DNA of 64,000 nt from Streptomyces iranensis. GTDB lineage: Bacteria > Actinomycetota > Actinomycetes > Streptomycetales > Streptomycetaceae. The translations under genes were made by a program, and so were the position numbers. The stretch lies in NCBI RefSeq assembly GCF_017874715.1, contig NZ_JAGGLR010000030.1:62001-126000 (forward strand). The letters run 5' to 3'. Below are positions 1 through 7,828 of this stretch, in pieces. The number at the start of each line of letters is the position of its first letter. Positions within the stretch are counted from its first letter, which is position 1. A model generated the notes under the pieces. It worked only from the letters and a program-made list of their open reading frames with translations, had not been told where the DNA came from and did not search any database.

Positions 1-114
1 CTTCCGAGCGGGGTGCGGGGACGGTTCTGTGTCGCCACACCGTAGAAATGCGCAGTTCGGCTCGGATATGTAGGCGGGCGACATACTTCGCCCGGCCAGT
101 GTGGTGACACGCCC

Positions 115-211
115 CGCCCAGGACGCCCCCGCCCAGGACGCCCGCCCAGGACGCCTCGCCCAGGGTGCCCCGCCCAGGGCGCCCGCTCAGGACGTCCCGC
201 CCCGGACGCCC
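115..211. repeat. Degenerate tandem repeat of about 14 bp
   Basis: About seven imperfect copies of a 13-15 base unit of the form CGCCCAGGACGCCC run up to the stop codon of the TetR gene. They lie in a non-coding stretch. I see no gene in positions 1-212, although the window edge may cut one off to the left. Confidence 0.7.
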
Positions 212-212
212 C

Positions 213-893
213 CTAGTCGGCGCGTCCCGTGCGCGGCCGCCGCACCTTGCCGAGCTGGAGCATGGCGGCGTTGAGCTGGTCCGGGGTGAGCGAGGGGGCC
301 GGGAGCGGATGGGACCCCTCGGGGCGCAGCCCGTCGAGCAGCAGGGCCAGATAGCGGCGCCAGGCCAGCGGCGCGGCCACGGTCGAGCCGGGGACCGCGC
401 GGCCGAGCGCGGCCAGCATGAACTGCAGGTCCTCCGCGGTGGCGTCCGGCCGGACCTTGCCCTGCTCCTGGGCGCGGCCCAGAAGGTCGTCGAGCGTCTT
501 GTGGTTCTCCTTACGGAGCGCGTCGAGCGAGGGGACGCCCTGGATGCCGGTGGTCATCAGGTCGTTGGTGCCCCGGTCGGCGGCGAGCAGCCCGAAGATG
601 CGCTCCAGGTAGGCTGTGAGCCCGGCCCAGGCGTCGGTCGCGGAGCGGGCCTCCTCGGCGGCCCGCAGAATGTCCCGAAGGGAATCGCCGAATACCGCCT
701 CGATGAGTTCCGCCCGGCCGGCGAACCGCCGGTAGAGGGTGGCGCTGCCGACTCCGGCCCGACGGGCGATGTCGTCGAGCGGGGCGTCCACACCCTGATC
801 CGTGTAGATCTCCCGGGCGGCAGCTATCAGCATCTCGCGGTTGCGCCGTGCGTCTCGGCGCAACGGTGTCTCTTTCTCCACACGGCTGCCCAT
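213..893 (-). CDS. TetR/AcrR-family transcriptional regulator
   Basis: A one-component repressor-type protein of 226 residues. The N-terminal helix-turn-helix is typical of the family, with RREMLIAAAREIYTDQG, then PLDDIARRAGVGSATLYRRF followed by RAELIEAVF. The C-terminal ligand domain is not diagnostic. The ATG at 893 is preferred over an upstream in-frame GTG at 911, because the GTG falls inside a strong palindrome (911-936) that looks like the operator. The longer form would also carry the rare leucine codon TTA as its second codon. The gene is divergent from the P450 at 1017 with the palindrome between them, so it probably represses itself and that P450. Whether it also controls the cyclooctatin operon that follows is unknown. 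Confidence 0.85.
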   Translation of the reverse strand: MGSRVEKETPLRRDARRNREMLIAAAREIYTDQGVDAPLDDIARRAGVGSATLYRRFAGRAELIEAVFGDSLRDILRAAEEARSATDAWAGLTAYLERIFGLLAADRGTNDLMTTGIQGVPSLDALRKENHKTLDDLLGRAQEQGKVRPDATAEDLQFMLAALGRAVPGSTVAAPLAWRRYLALLLDGLRPEGSHPLPAPSLTPDQLNAAMLQLGKVRRPRTGRAD

Positions 894-910
894 GGCCCGC
901 AACCCTAACA

Positions 911-936
911 CTAACCGGGGGAATCTCTCCGGTTAG
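911..936. promoter_or_regulatory. Probable TetR operator
   Basis: An inverted repeat with perfect 8-base arms, CTAACCGG and CCGGTTAG, separated by 10 bases. Flanking AACA and GTGTT extend the symmetry imperfectly. It lies between the divergent TetR and P450 genes, the usual place for an operator of this family. Regulator assignment is by position only. Confidence 0.6.
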
Positions 937-1016
937 GTGTTAAGATCATCCACAGGGCGGGGAACGATCCCCGGTTCTGGCTTCGGGGGAAGCCGCCAAC
1001 CGACTGAGGGGATCGC

Positions 1017-2210
1017 ATGCCCCAGGATCTGTCCGCGCTCGGCGCGGATTTCGTCGTCAACCCGTATCCGGTCTACGCACGTCTGCGGGAGCGGGGTCCG
1101 GTCCACCGGGTGCGCACCGACGCCTCCGGTGAGTTCTGGCTCGTCGTCGGCCATGAGGAGGCCCGCACCGCGCTGACCGACCCCCGGCTGAGCAATGACG
1201 TCCGTCACTCGGCCGCGTGGCAGGACGACGGCGGCAACGCCATCGGGCGGAACATGGTGCAGACCGACCCGCCGCACCACACCCGGCTGCGGGGACTGGT
1301 GGCCCGCGCCTTCACCCCGGCCCGGACCGAGGCCCTGCGGCCCCGCGTCCGGCAGGTCGCGGACGAACTGCTGGACGCGATGGCCCCGCTGGGCCGGGCC
1401 GATCTCGTCGAGGACTACGCGCTGCCGCTGCCCCTGGCCGTGATCTGCGAGCTGCTGGGGGTGCCGGAGACGGATCGCAAGGCGTTCCACGACTGGTATC
1501 TCGAGAGCACCGACCTGACCCGCCCGGAGGCCGCCGGTGCCGCTGCCCAGGCCCTGACGGGCTACTTCGCGGAGCTCATCGAGGCCAAGCGCCGCAGCCC
1601 CGGCGACGATCTGCTCAGCGCCCTGGTCCGCGCCATGGACGGCGACGGCGACGCGCTCTCCGACGAGGAGATGCTCGGCATGACGTTCGTGCTGCTGGTC
1701 GCGGGTTACGAGACCTCCGCCAATCTGATCTCCAGCGGCACCCTCGCCCTGCTCCGCCACCCCGAGCAGCTGGCCGCGCTGCGCGCCGACTGGTCGCTGC
1801 TGGACGGCGCGATAGAGGAGATGCTGCGCTACGACGGCCCGGTGGAGAGCGCCGCGTTCCGCTTCACCAGGGAACCGGTGGAGATCGCGGGCACGACCAT
1901 TCCGGCCGGGGAGCCGGTGGGCGTCGTCCTGGCCGCCGGGTCGCGCGACCCCCGGCGCTTCGCCGAGCCGGATCGCTTCGACATCCGGCGCGCACCGCGC
2001 GGCCATCTCGCCTTCGGACATGGCGTCCACCACTGCCTGGGCGCCCCGCTGGCCCGGCTCGAAGCGGCCATCGCCTTCCGGGCCCTGCTGGAGCGCTGCC
2101 CCGATCTGGCCCTGGACGCCGATCCGGCCGAACTCGCCTGGCGGCCCAGCCTGATGCTGCGCGGGCTGCGGCGACTGCCGGTACGTTTCACCCCGGCTCC
2201 GGACGCCTGA
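1017..2210 (+). CDS. Cytochrome P450 (bacterial class I, CYP107/CYP105-like)
   Basis: A soluble haem monooxygenase of 397 residues, normal for bacterial P450s. The I-helix oxygen-binding motif is VAGYETSANL, the K-helix ExxR is EEMLR, and the haem-binding loop is FGHGVHHCLGAPLARLE with the ligand Cys intact. An early TDPPHHTRLRGLV segment is typical of Streptomyces enzymes that act on secondary metabolites. The start has GAGGGG upstream. It is convergent with the cyclooctatin operon and separated from it by a hairpin terminator. The substrate cannot be read from sequence. A late tailoring step on a terpene is possible but unsupported, because the published cyclooctatin pathway needs only CotB3 and CotB4. 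Redox partners are not encoded nearby. Confidence 0.93.
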   Translation: MPQDLSALGADFVVNPYPVYARLRERGPVHRVRTDASGEFWLVVGHEEARTALTDPRLSNDVRHSAAWQDDGGNAIGRNMVQTDPPHHTRLRGLVARAFTPARTEALRPRVRQVADELLDAMAPLGRADLVEDYALPLPLAVICELLGVPETDRKAFHDWYLESTDLTRPEAAGAAAQALTGYFAELIEAKRRSPGDDLLSALVRAMDGDGDALSDEEMLGMTFVLLVAGYETSANLISSGTLALLRHPEQLAALRADWSLLDGAIEEMLRYDGPVESAAFRFTREPVEIAGTTIPAGEPVGVVLAAGSRDPRRFAEPDRFDIRRAPRGHLAFGHGVHHCLGAPLARLEAAIAFRALLERCPDLALDADPAELAWRPSLMLRGLRRLPVRFTPAPDA

Positions 2211-2232
2211 GCCCCCGGCCGGGAACACTCGA

Positions 2233-2262
2233 CGGACCGCGGTGGCCACCCACCGCGGTCCG
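2233..2262. terminator. Hairpin between convergent P450 and cotB4
   Basis: Perfect 13-base arms (CGGACCGCGGTGG and its complement) around a 4-base CCAC loop. It lies between the 3' ends of convergent genes, so it probably terminates both. There is no U-tract, as is usual in Streptomyces. Confidence 0.8.
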
Positions 2263-2284
2263 CGGGGTGTGTGGGGCACGGCGT

Positions 2285-3646
2285 TCAGCGCGGTTCCGGA
2301 ATCATCCGCAGCGGACCGGCCGTGAGGCTCATCTGCGGCCTCGGCCGGATCTTCGTCCCCGGAACCGGGCGCATCCGCCAGCGGCCCGCGATCGCGGCCA
2401 GGGCGAGCGTCGCCTCCGTCATGCCGAAGACGTCGCCGATGCACTTCCGGCTGCCACCGCCGAACGGCAGATACGAGCCGCGGGTCACCTCTTTGGCCCG
2501 CTCGGGGAGCCAGCGGTCGGGGTCGAAGGACTCCGGGCGGGGGAAGAGGGCCGGATCGCGGTGCAGCACATACGGGCTGATCAGCACGTCCGATCCCGGG
2601 GGCAGCCGCCGCCCGCCGAGCTCGGTGGTCTCGGTGGTGGTCCGGGTGAACAGCCACGCGGGCGGGAAGAGCCGCAGCGCCTCGCTGAACACCCGCTGGG
2701 TGTACGCGAGTCGGGGGACGTCGGCGTAGCGCGGCGCGCGCCCGCCCAGCACCTCGTCGACCTCGGCGTGCAGCGCGGCCTCGGCCAGGGGATTGCGGCC
2801 GAGCAGGAACCAGGCCCAGGTCAGCGCGGAGGCGGTGGTCTCGATCCCGGCCAGCAGCAGGGTCATGACCTGGTCGTGGATCTCCTGGTCCGACATCGTG
2901 CCGCCGGTCTCGTCGTCCTGTGCCGCGAAGAGCGCGGACAGCACATCGCCGCGGTCGCCGTCGTCCGACGCCTTGTAGTCGTCGATCATGCGGTCGATGA
3001 GCTGGTTGAGCCGGGCGAGCGCGTCGTCGAAGCGCCGGTTCGCCGCGAGCGGGAGCTTGGCCAGCAGCCCGGTGGGGTCGATCGCCTGCCGGTAGGCGCC
3101 CTCCACGACGATGGGCAGACAGTGCTGGATCTCGGCCACGGCATGCGGCGCCATATCGGTCGAGAAGAGCGCACGGGCCGTCACCCGCGCGGTGAGCGCG
3201 AGCATCTCGTGGCTTACGTCGATGGGCCGGCGCGCCGTCCACGCCGTGGATTCGGCCTCGCACTCCCGCTCCATCACCTCGGCGTACTTGGCGATCCGGG
3301 CGGCGTGGAACGCGGGCTGCACCAGCCGGCGCTGCCGCCGGTGGTCCGCCCAGTCGGAGGTGATCAGGCCGTTGCCCAGGATGGGCTTGGCCTTCTCCTT
3401 GACCGGCCCGCCGGTGTCGTAGACCCGCGCGTTCACCAGCACCTGCTGGATCAGCTCCGGATGACAGGGCAGATAGACGGGCCGGGGCCCCAGCCGGAGC
3501 TCGACCAGATCGCCGTGGGCGGGCAGGGAGGCCAGGAACTGAAGCGGCTTGCGGCCCATGAGCAGGGCATGGCCGGCCAGCGGAAGCCCGCCGGGGGCGA
3601 CGGCGTGCCGCCAGTGGCGCGTCGCCGGTTGCTGCGCGGTCCTCAT
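2285..3646 (-). CDS. cotB4: Cytochrome P450 CotB4, cyclooctatin C-18 hydroxylase
   Basis: Last gene of the four-gene cot operon. In the described pathway CotB4 hydroxylates cyclooctat-9-ene-5,7-diol at C-18 to give cyclooctatin. P450 signatures are the I-helix LLLAGIETTASAL, the ExxR SEALRL, and the haem loop LPFGGGSRKCIGDVFG with its Cys. The FGGGSRKCIGD pattern differs from the other P450 at 1017 and resembles terpene-tailoring P450s. I chose the ATG at 3646, preceded by GAAGGA at 10 bases. This gives 453 residues, the same length as CotB3. An upstream GTG at 3664 would add six residues. CotB3 and CotB4 share the stretch QFLASLPAHGDLVE, so they are probably paralogues from a duplication. 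The assignment rests on position after cotB1-B2-B3 and on P450 type. Confidence 0.9.
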   Translation of the reverse strand: MRTAQQPATRHWRHAVAPGGLPLAGHALLMGRKPLQFLASLPAHGDLVELRLGPRPVYLPCHPELIQQVLVNARVYDTGGPVKEKAKPILGNGLITSDWADHRRQRRLVQPAFHAARIAKYAEVMERECEAESTAWTARRPIDVSHEMLALTARVTARALFSTDMAPHAVAEIQHCLPIVVEGAYRQAIDPTGLLAKLPLAANRRFDDALARLNQLIDRMIDDYKASDDGDRGDVLSALFAAQDDETGGTMSDQEIHDQVMTLLLAGIETTASALTWAWFLLGRNPLAEAALHAEVDEVLGGRAPRYADVPRLAYTQRVFSEALRLFPPAWLFTRTTTETTELGGRRLPPGSDVLISPYVLHRDPALFPRPESFDPDRWLPERAKEVTRGSYLPFGGGSRKCIGDVFGMTEATLALAAIAGRWRMRPVPGTKIRPRPQMSLTAGPLRMIPEPR

Positions 3647-3728
3647 GCGGAAGACGTCCTTCACTCGCGAGGTGGGGTACGGAAGGTGCGGGGCGTCCGG
3701 TCCGGGTCGGACCCCGGACCGGATGTCG

Positions 3729-5090
3729 TCAGCGTGGCTCGCACACCATGGGCAGCGGGCCGGGTTCGAGCGTCGCCTTCGGCTCGGGGCGCAATGTCGT
3801 GCCGGGCACCGGGCGGAGCCGCCACCGGCTCGCGATCGTGGCCACGATGAGGGCCGTCTCGGTCAGCGCCAGGACGTCGCCGATGCACTTGTGGCTGCCC
3901 GCGCCGAACGGGAGCAGCGCCCCGCGCTCCACCTCCTTGGCGCGGTCGCCGAGCCAGCGCTCGGGGTCGAACCGCTCGGGGTCGGGGAACAGTTCGGGGT
4001 TGTGGTGCAGTGCCTGGGCGCTGTAGAGGATCATCGTGCCCGAGGGAACGGTCCGGCCGCCGAGTTCGGTCTCGGCCGCCGTGACCCGCATCGCCATCCA
4101 CGACGGCGGGTACAGCCGCAGCGACTCGGTGATGACCCCGCGGGTGTACTCCAGGGACGGCAGGTCGTCGAAGGTTGGGCCGCGGCCCTCCAGAACCTCG
4201 TCGATCTCGGCGTGCACCCGCTTCTCCACCTCCGGGTGGGCGCCCAGGAGATGGAAGACGAAGGCGAGGGTCGAGGCGGTGGTCTCGCTCCCGGCCACCA
4301 GGAAGGTGACCACCTGGTCGAGGACCTCGCCGTCGTCAAGGCCCTTCCCGGTCTCGGGGTGTTCGGCGCGCAGCAGCGTGGAGAGCAGATCGCCGTGGTC
4401 GGCGCCGGAGCGCCGGCGCTCGCGGATCATCTCGTCCACGATCCGCCGCAGCCGGGCATTGGCCCGGTCATAGCGCCGGTTGCCCGGGGTGGGGAGCTTC
4501 TCCATGATTCCCAAAGGGGCCATCGTGCGCTTGTAGATGCCGTCCGAGACGATGCGCAGACAGTGGCGCGCCTCGTCGATCGTCGCCTCGTCGATCCCGG
4601 TGGAGAACAGCGTCCGCGCGGCCACCCGCATCAGCAGGGCGTGCATGGTGTCGCTGATGTCCAGGGTGCGCCCCGGCTCCCAGGAGCCGATCGCGGCGCG
4701 GGTGTCATCGGCGACCGCGGCGGTGTAGGTGGCGATCTTCGGGGTGTGGAACGCGGGCTGGATCATCCGCCGCTGGTAGCGGTGGTCCTCGCCCCGGGAG
4801 ACCGAGAGGCTGTTCCCGAGCAGCTGCCGCGCCTTGTCGAAGACCCCGCCCTTGTCGAACACCCGGGGATTGAGCAGCACCTGACGGACCAGCTCGGGAT
4901 GGCAGGCCAGATAGGCGCGGCTGGGCCCCAGCCTGACCTCCACCAGATCGCCGTGGGCGGGCAGGGAGGCCAGGAACTGCAGCGGACGGCGCCAGAGCGC
5001 CAGGGTGTGCCCCAGCAGCGGCACCGAGCCGGGCGCCGTGCCGGTGGTCCAGGAATGCTCCGGTTGTGCGGAGCTCTTCGCGGGAGTCAC
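3729..5090 (-). CDS. cotB3: Cytochrome P450 CotB3, cyclooctat-9-en-7-ol C-5 hydroxylase
   Basis: Third gene of the cyclooctatin operon. In the described pathway CotB3 oxidises cyclooctat-9-en-7-ol at C-5. The 453-residue protein carries the I-helix FLVAGSETTASTL, the ExxR TESLRL, and the haem loop LPFGAGSHKCIGDVLAL. The start is a GTG at 5090 (VTPAKSS...), chosen because GAGGGAACGGGG precedes it. The frame remains open upstream, but that region belongs to cotB2. The gap to the cotB2 stop is 14 bases, and 82 bases separate it from the chosen cotB4 start. Electrons must come from ferredoxin and reductase encoded elsewhere, since none is found in the window. Confidence 0.92.
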   Translation of the reverse strand: MTPAKSSAQPEHSWTTGTAPGSVPLLGHTLALWRRPLQFLASLPAHGDLVEVRLGPSRAYLACHPELVRQVLLNPRVFDKGGVFDKARQLLGNSLSVSRGEDHRYQRRMIQPAFHTPKIATYTAAVADDTRAAIGSWEPGRTLDISDTMHALLMRVAARTLFSTGIDEATIDEARHCLRIVSDGIYKRTMAPLGIMEKLPTPGNRRYDRANARLRRIVDEMIRERRRSGADHGDLLSTLLRAEHPETGKGLDDGEVLDQVVTFLVAGSETTASTLAFVFHLLGAHPEVEKRVHAEIDEVLEGRGPTFDDLPSLEYTRGVITESLRLYPPSWMAMRVTAAETELGGRTVPSGTMILYSAQALHHNPELFPDPERFDPERWLGDRAKEVERGALLPFGAGSHKCIGDVLALTETALIVATIASRWRLRPVPGTTLRPEPKATLEPGPLPMVCEPR

Positions 5091-5104
5091 GGGTCCCCGT
5101 TCCC

Positions 5105-6028
5105 TCACTGGATGCGGGAGTTGACGTCGTTGACGGCCGTCTTGTAGCGCTTGTTGCTGGTGGTCCAGACGAAGTTGCCGTAGATCAGATCGAGGAAGAC
5201 GTCCTGCGTCAGCTGGTCGAACGCCTTGATGCACTCGATGTCTTCGATCATGTCATCGAGCCGGGCCTGGAAGAACTCCTTGAACGCCGTCTCATCGCTC
5301 ACATCGCAGAGCCGGAAACAGTTGGTGATCTGGCCCAGGGAGACCTCGCGGTCATAGGAGTAGAAGTCGTTGACGATGGTGAGTCCGCGGGTGGTCATGC
5401 GCGCGGCCAGGCTCGTCTTGGCGTGTTCGGTGAACTCCGGATGCCGGTAGATCGGATACGACATCTTCATCCAGAAGTCGACGCCGATGTCGGTGACCCG
5501 GAAACGGAAATACTGTTCCGGGGACGTGGTGCACAGCGCCGCCTTGATGGGCGAGTCGCGGAACATATGGTCGCTGGTGACGAAGGCGCGTGCCGCCTCA
5601 TACGCGACCTCCGCGTCCTCGGGGCTGTAGTACTTCTCGCAGATCTTGCGCAGCTGGGGCAGGAAGAGTCCGAAGTCGTGGAGTGCGGGATCCATGTCGT
5701 CCCACACGAACGTCACGCAGTTCAGGACGCAGACGGCCTTGAACGCCTCCATGTCCTTGATATGACGGGGGCTCTGGGACCACAGCACCACCCCCACATA
5801 GGAGATCCAGCGCTCATCGGAAACCGATTTGCCGAGCGGGGCCACCGCCGCGTTGCAGTCGTCGATGACCTCGCGCAGTTCGGCGTCGGTCAATTCGACC
5901 TTGGTGGGCCGGGTGACGACATGGCGGTCGAACATCTCCTGGAAGCGGCGGGTGCAGTCCTCCAGGTACGGGCGGACGCTGTTCCGGCTGACGTCCTGGG
6001 CCCCGGCCGTGGAAAGTCCTGTCGTCAT
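5105..6028 (-). CDS. cotB2: Cyclooctat-9-en-7-ol synthase CotB2 (class I diterpene cyclase)
   Basis: Converts geranylgeranyl diphosphate to the 5-8-5 fused tricycle cyclooctat-9-en-7-ol. The protein is 307 residues, exactly the length of CotB2. The aspartate-rich motif DDMD is at 110-113, preceded by F107 and W109. The NSE metal motif NDFYSYDRE is at 220-228, so N220, S224 and E228 are in register. F149, F185, W186, W288 and the R294-Y295 pair also fall where the described enzyme has them. By memory the sequence differs from the S. melanosporofaciens protein at only a few positions. The ATG at 6028 overlaps the cotB1 stop by four bases (ATGA), so translation is coupled to the prenyl synthase that supplies its substrate. 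Confidence 0.98.
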   Translation of the reverse strand: MTTGLSTAGAQDVSRNSVRPYLEDCTRRFQEMFDRHVVTRPTKVELTDAELREVIDDCNAAVAPLGKSVSDERWISYVGVVLWSQSPRHIKDMEAFKAVCVLNCVTFVWDDMDPALHDFGLFLPQLRKICEKYYSPEDAEVAYEAARAFVTSDHMFRDSPIKAALCTTSPEQYFRFRVTDIGVDFWMKMSYPIYRHPEFTEHAKTSLAARMTTRGLTIVNDFYSYDREVSLGQITNCFRLCDVSDETAFKEFFQARLDDMIEDIECIKAFDQLTQDVFLDLIYGNFVWTTSNKRYKTAVNDVNSRIQ

Positions 6029-7104
6029 GAGTTCCTCACAGTGGCCATGCGGGCGATCTGCTTCAGCGCGTTGACCGCGTCCGCGGTGAATGGGGCGTCG
6101 TCGAGGGCCCGCAGGGCCTGCGTCCGGCGATCGTCGATCATCTGCTCGACGGCCTCCCGGGCGGTGGTGGCGGCGAAGATCTCCTGAATGGTCGCGGCGT
6201 CCCGCTCGTCCAGCAGCGGATTGCCGATGAGGCTGCGCAGCCGCGCCGCCTGGACGCTGTCGGAGCCGCGCAGGGCGAGCGCGATCAGCGTGGTGTTCTT
6301 CCCGGCCCGCAGATCGTCCAGCTGGGACTTGCCGGTCGACTCCGGATCGCCGTACACGCCCAGCAGATCGTCGCGGAGCTGGAACGCCTCGCCGAGCGGC
6401 AGGGCGTAGGCGGTGAACGCCTCCATGGCCTCCGGGCCGGCGCCCGCGACGGCGGCTCCGACGTGCAGCGGACGCTCGATGGTGTACTTGGCGGTCTTGT
6501 ACCGGTTGACCGTGAGAGTGGCCTCGACGTCGTCCGTCAGCTCCCCGGTGGCCTGCAGATCGAGGTACTGGCCCAGCATCACCTCGGTGCGCATCTCCGA
6601 CAGCAGCGGCAGCACGGCGTCGAACTGTACGGGCGTCAGGCCGGCCGAGTGCAGGAGCTCGTCCGACCAGGTGAGGGCGAGGTCGCCGAGCAGCACCGCC
6701 CCGCTGACCCCGAACCGCTCGATCTGATCCGGTCTGCGGTCGGTGGTGCACAGCGCGGCCAGGGTGCGATGGATGGTCGGCCGGCCGCGACGGGTGTCGC
6801 TGTCGTCCATGACGTCGTCGTGGATCAGCGCGAAGGCGTGGAACATCTCCAGGCAGGCGGCCACCCGGAACACCGCCTCGGTGTCCTCGCCGCCGCCGAC
6901 GGCCTGCCAGCCGGTGACACACAACAGGGGCCGTATGCGCTTTCCGCCGGACAGGAAATCCTTCAGCAGCCCGGAGAGGTACGGCAGATGGTGTTGCGGA
7001 GTGGTGCTGGCCTTGGCCGTCAGGAAATCTTCGAGTACGACGTCCACCGACTTACGGACGGTATCCGCATCCAAGCGGCCGGGGCTGAGCGTGGGTGTGG
7101 TCAT
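6025..7104 (-). CDS. cotB1: Geranylgeranyl diphosphate synthase CotB1
   Basis: Trans-isoprenyl diphosphate synthase of 359 residues that makes the C20 substrate for CotB2. The first aspartate-rich motif DDVMD is at 96-100 after MFHAFALIH. The second is QLRDDLLGVYGD near residue 250. GGKRIRP near residue 55 binds diphosphate. GGPP length specificity is inferred from the downstream diterpene cyclase rather than from the sequence alone. The ATG at 7104 has a good site, GGAGGA, about ten bases upstream. It is the first gene of the operon and probably the first translated from a promoter in the 724-base upstream region. An open small frame upstream ends by overlapping this ATG. Confidence 0.95.
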   Translation of the reverse strand: MTTPTLSPGRLDADTVRKSVDVVLEDFLTAKASTTPQHHLPYLSGLLKDFLSGGKRIRPLLCVTGWQAVGGGEDTEAVFRVAACLEMFHAFALIHDDVMDDSDTRRGRPTIHRTLAALCTTDRRPDQIERFGVSGAVLLGDLALTWSDELLHSAGLTPVQFDAVLPLLSEMRTEVMLGQYLDLQATGELTDDVEATLTVNRYKTAKYTIERPLHVGAAVAGAGPEAMEAFTAYALPLGEAFQLRDDLLGVYGDPESTGKSQLDDLRAGKNTTLIALALRGSDSVQAARLRSLIGNPLLDERDAATIQEIFAATTAREAVEQMIDDRRTQALRALDDAPFTADAVNALKQIARMATVRNS

Positions 7105-7263
7105 GCGACTGACTCCTCCACGTCGAAATGTCGAAATCCGTTGATTAAGGAGAAGAAAACAGGCACGCGGAAACCCTTGCTTTGTATGGAAAAAGATGGA
7201 TTGCCGTCCGTGCTCTGTACGGCACCATGAAGGCAGGCGTGAGACATGACCGTCGCCCCATGG

Positions 7264-7291
7264 TCGATATATCGAACGCCCGTGACGGGCG
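7264..7291. promoter_or_regulatory. Paired palindromes upstream of cotB1
   Basis: TCGATATATCGA (7264-7275) is a perfect 12-base palindrome and unusually AT-rich for this DNA. One base later comes CGCCCGT-G-ACGGGCG (7277-7291), a perfect inverted repeat. They lie about 160-190 bases upstream of cotB1. A regulator or pathway-specific switch could bind here, but no protein can be assigned. Confidence 0.4.
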
Positions 7292-7775
7292 CGAAGATCA
7301 GACGCTCAGGGAATCGTGAGGTCGGCGCGGGTGGGTCATTTCCGCGCATGGAATCCGGGCCGGGCCATAAAGAGGCCACGGCCGATGCGACACCCGCGTG
7401 GGCATCATCGGTTCGATGGATGCCAGGTGTGCGCGGGCACACTCAATTCCGTCCATTTATTCCCCCTGAGTGCCGCCGGTCCCCCCACTCGGACATGAGC
7501 AGTCTAGACGCAAGATCGACGGATTCGGAAGCCCGTTCTGGTATCGCACCTATCACTTGACGGCTGAAGGGGGGCGGGGTGCTGTCGCCGCGCCCGGAGC
7601 GGTCCGAAACCGGGCAACTCGCCCCGTACGTGCCGAGTATCAGTGGAATAAGCGGCGGCGCAATATGGGCCCGGAGTGTTCGTTGAAAACTGAACAGGAA
7701 CCAGGCGGAACAGAGGCCAGGCCGAACAGGGTCCGGACCGACTGAACAGGGTCAGGACTGAACAGGGCTCAGATG

Positions 7776-7811
7776 GAACGGGGCCCCGCCGTCACCGGCG
7801 GGGCCCCGTTC
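7776..7811. terminator. Terminator of the dhaKLM operon
   Basis: Perfect 16-base arms (GAACGGGGCCCCGCCG and its complement) around TCAC, 17 bases past the dhaM stop. It is one of the strongest hairpins in the window. Confidence 0.88.
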
Positions 7812-7828
7812 AATAGCGTGCGGCGGTA

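Larger units (their letters stand above)
7105..7828. other. Long region upstream of cotB1
   Basis: This stretch separates cotB1 from the 3' end of the dha operon and holds no convincing gene. It contains two adjacent palindromes (7264-7291), a weak leftward promoter candidate (TTCCGA and TAGACT spaced 18 bases, near 7508-7537), degenerate GAACAGG repeats around 7690-7780 and the dha terminator. A leftward frame from a GTG at 7442 stays open to 7101 and overlaps the cotB1 start as ATGA. The cyclooctatin promoter must lie here. Confidence 0.6.

Noticed and set aside
1217..3850. An 877-codon plus-strand frame crossing the P450 at 1017 and cotB4
   Set aside because: It covers two genes of opposite orientation plus a terminator and has no domain. 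It is an artefact of GC bias.
6025..6922. A longer CotB2 starting far upstream inside cotB1
   Set aside because: The frame is open through cotB1 only because of GC bias. The 307-residue form from the ATG at 6028 has the exact length and motif numbering of the described enzyme.
7470..7745. A 91-codon plus-strand frame upstream of cotB1
   Set aside because: No ribosome site, no domain and an amino-acid mix typical of non-coding DNA. It crosses the repeat-rich part of the intergenic region.
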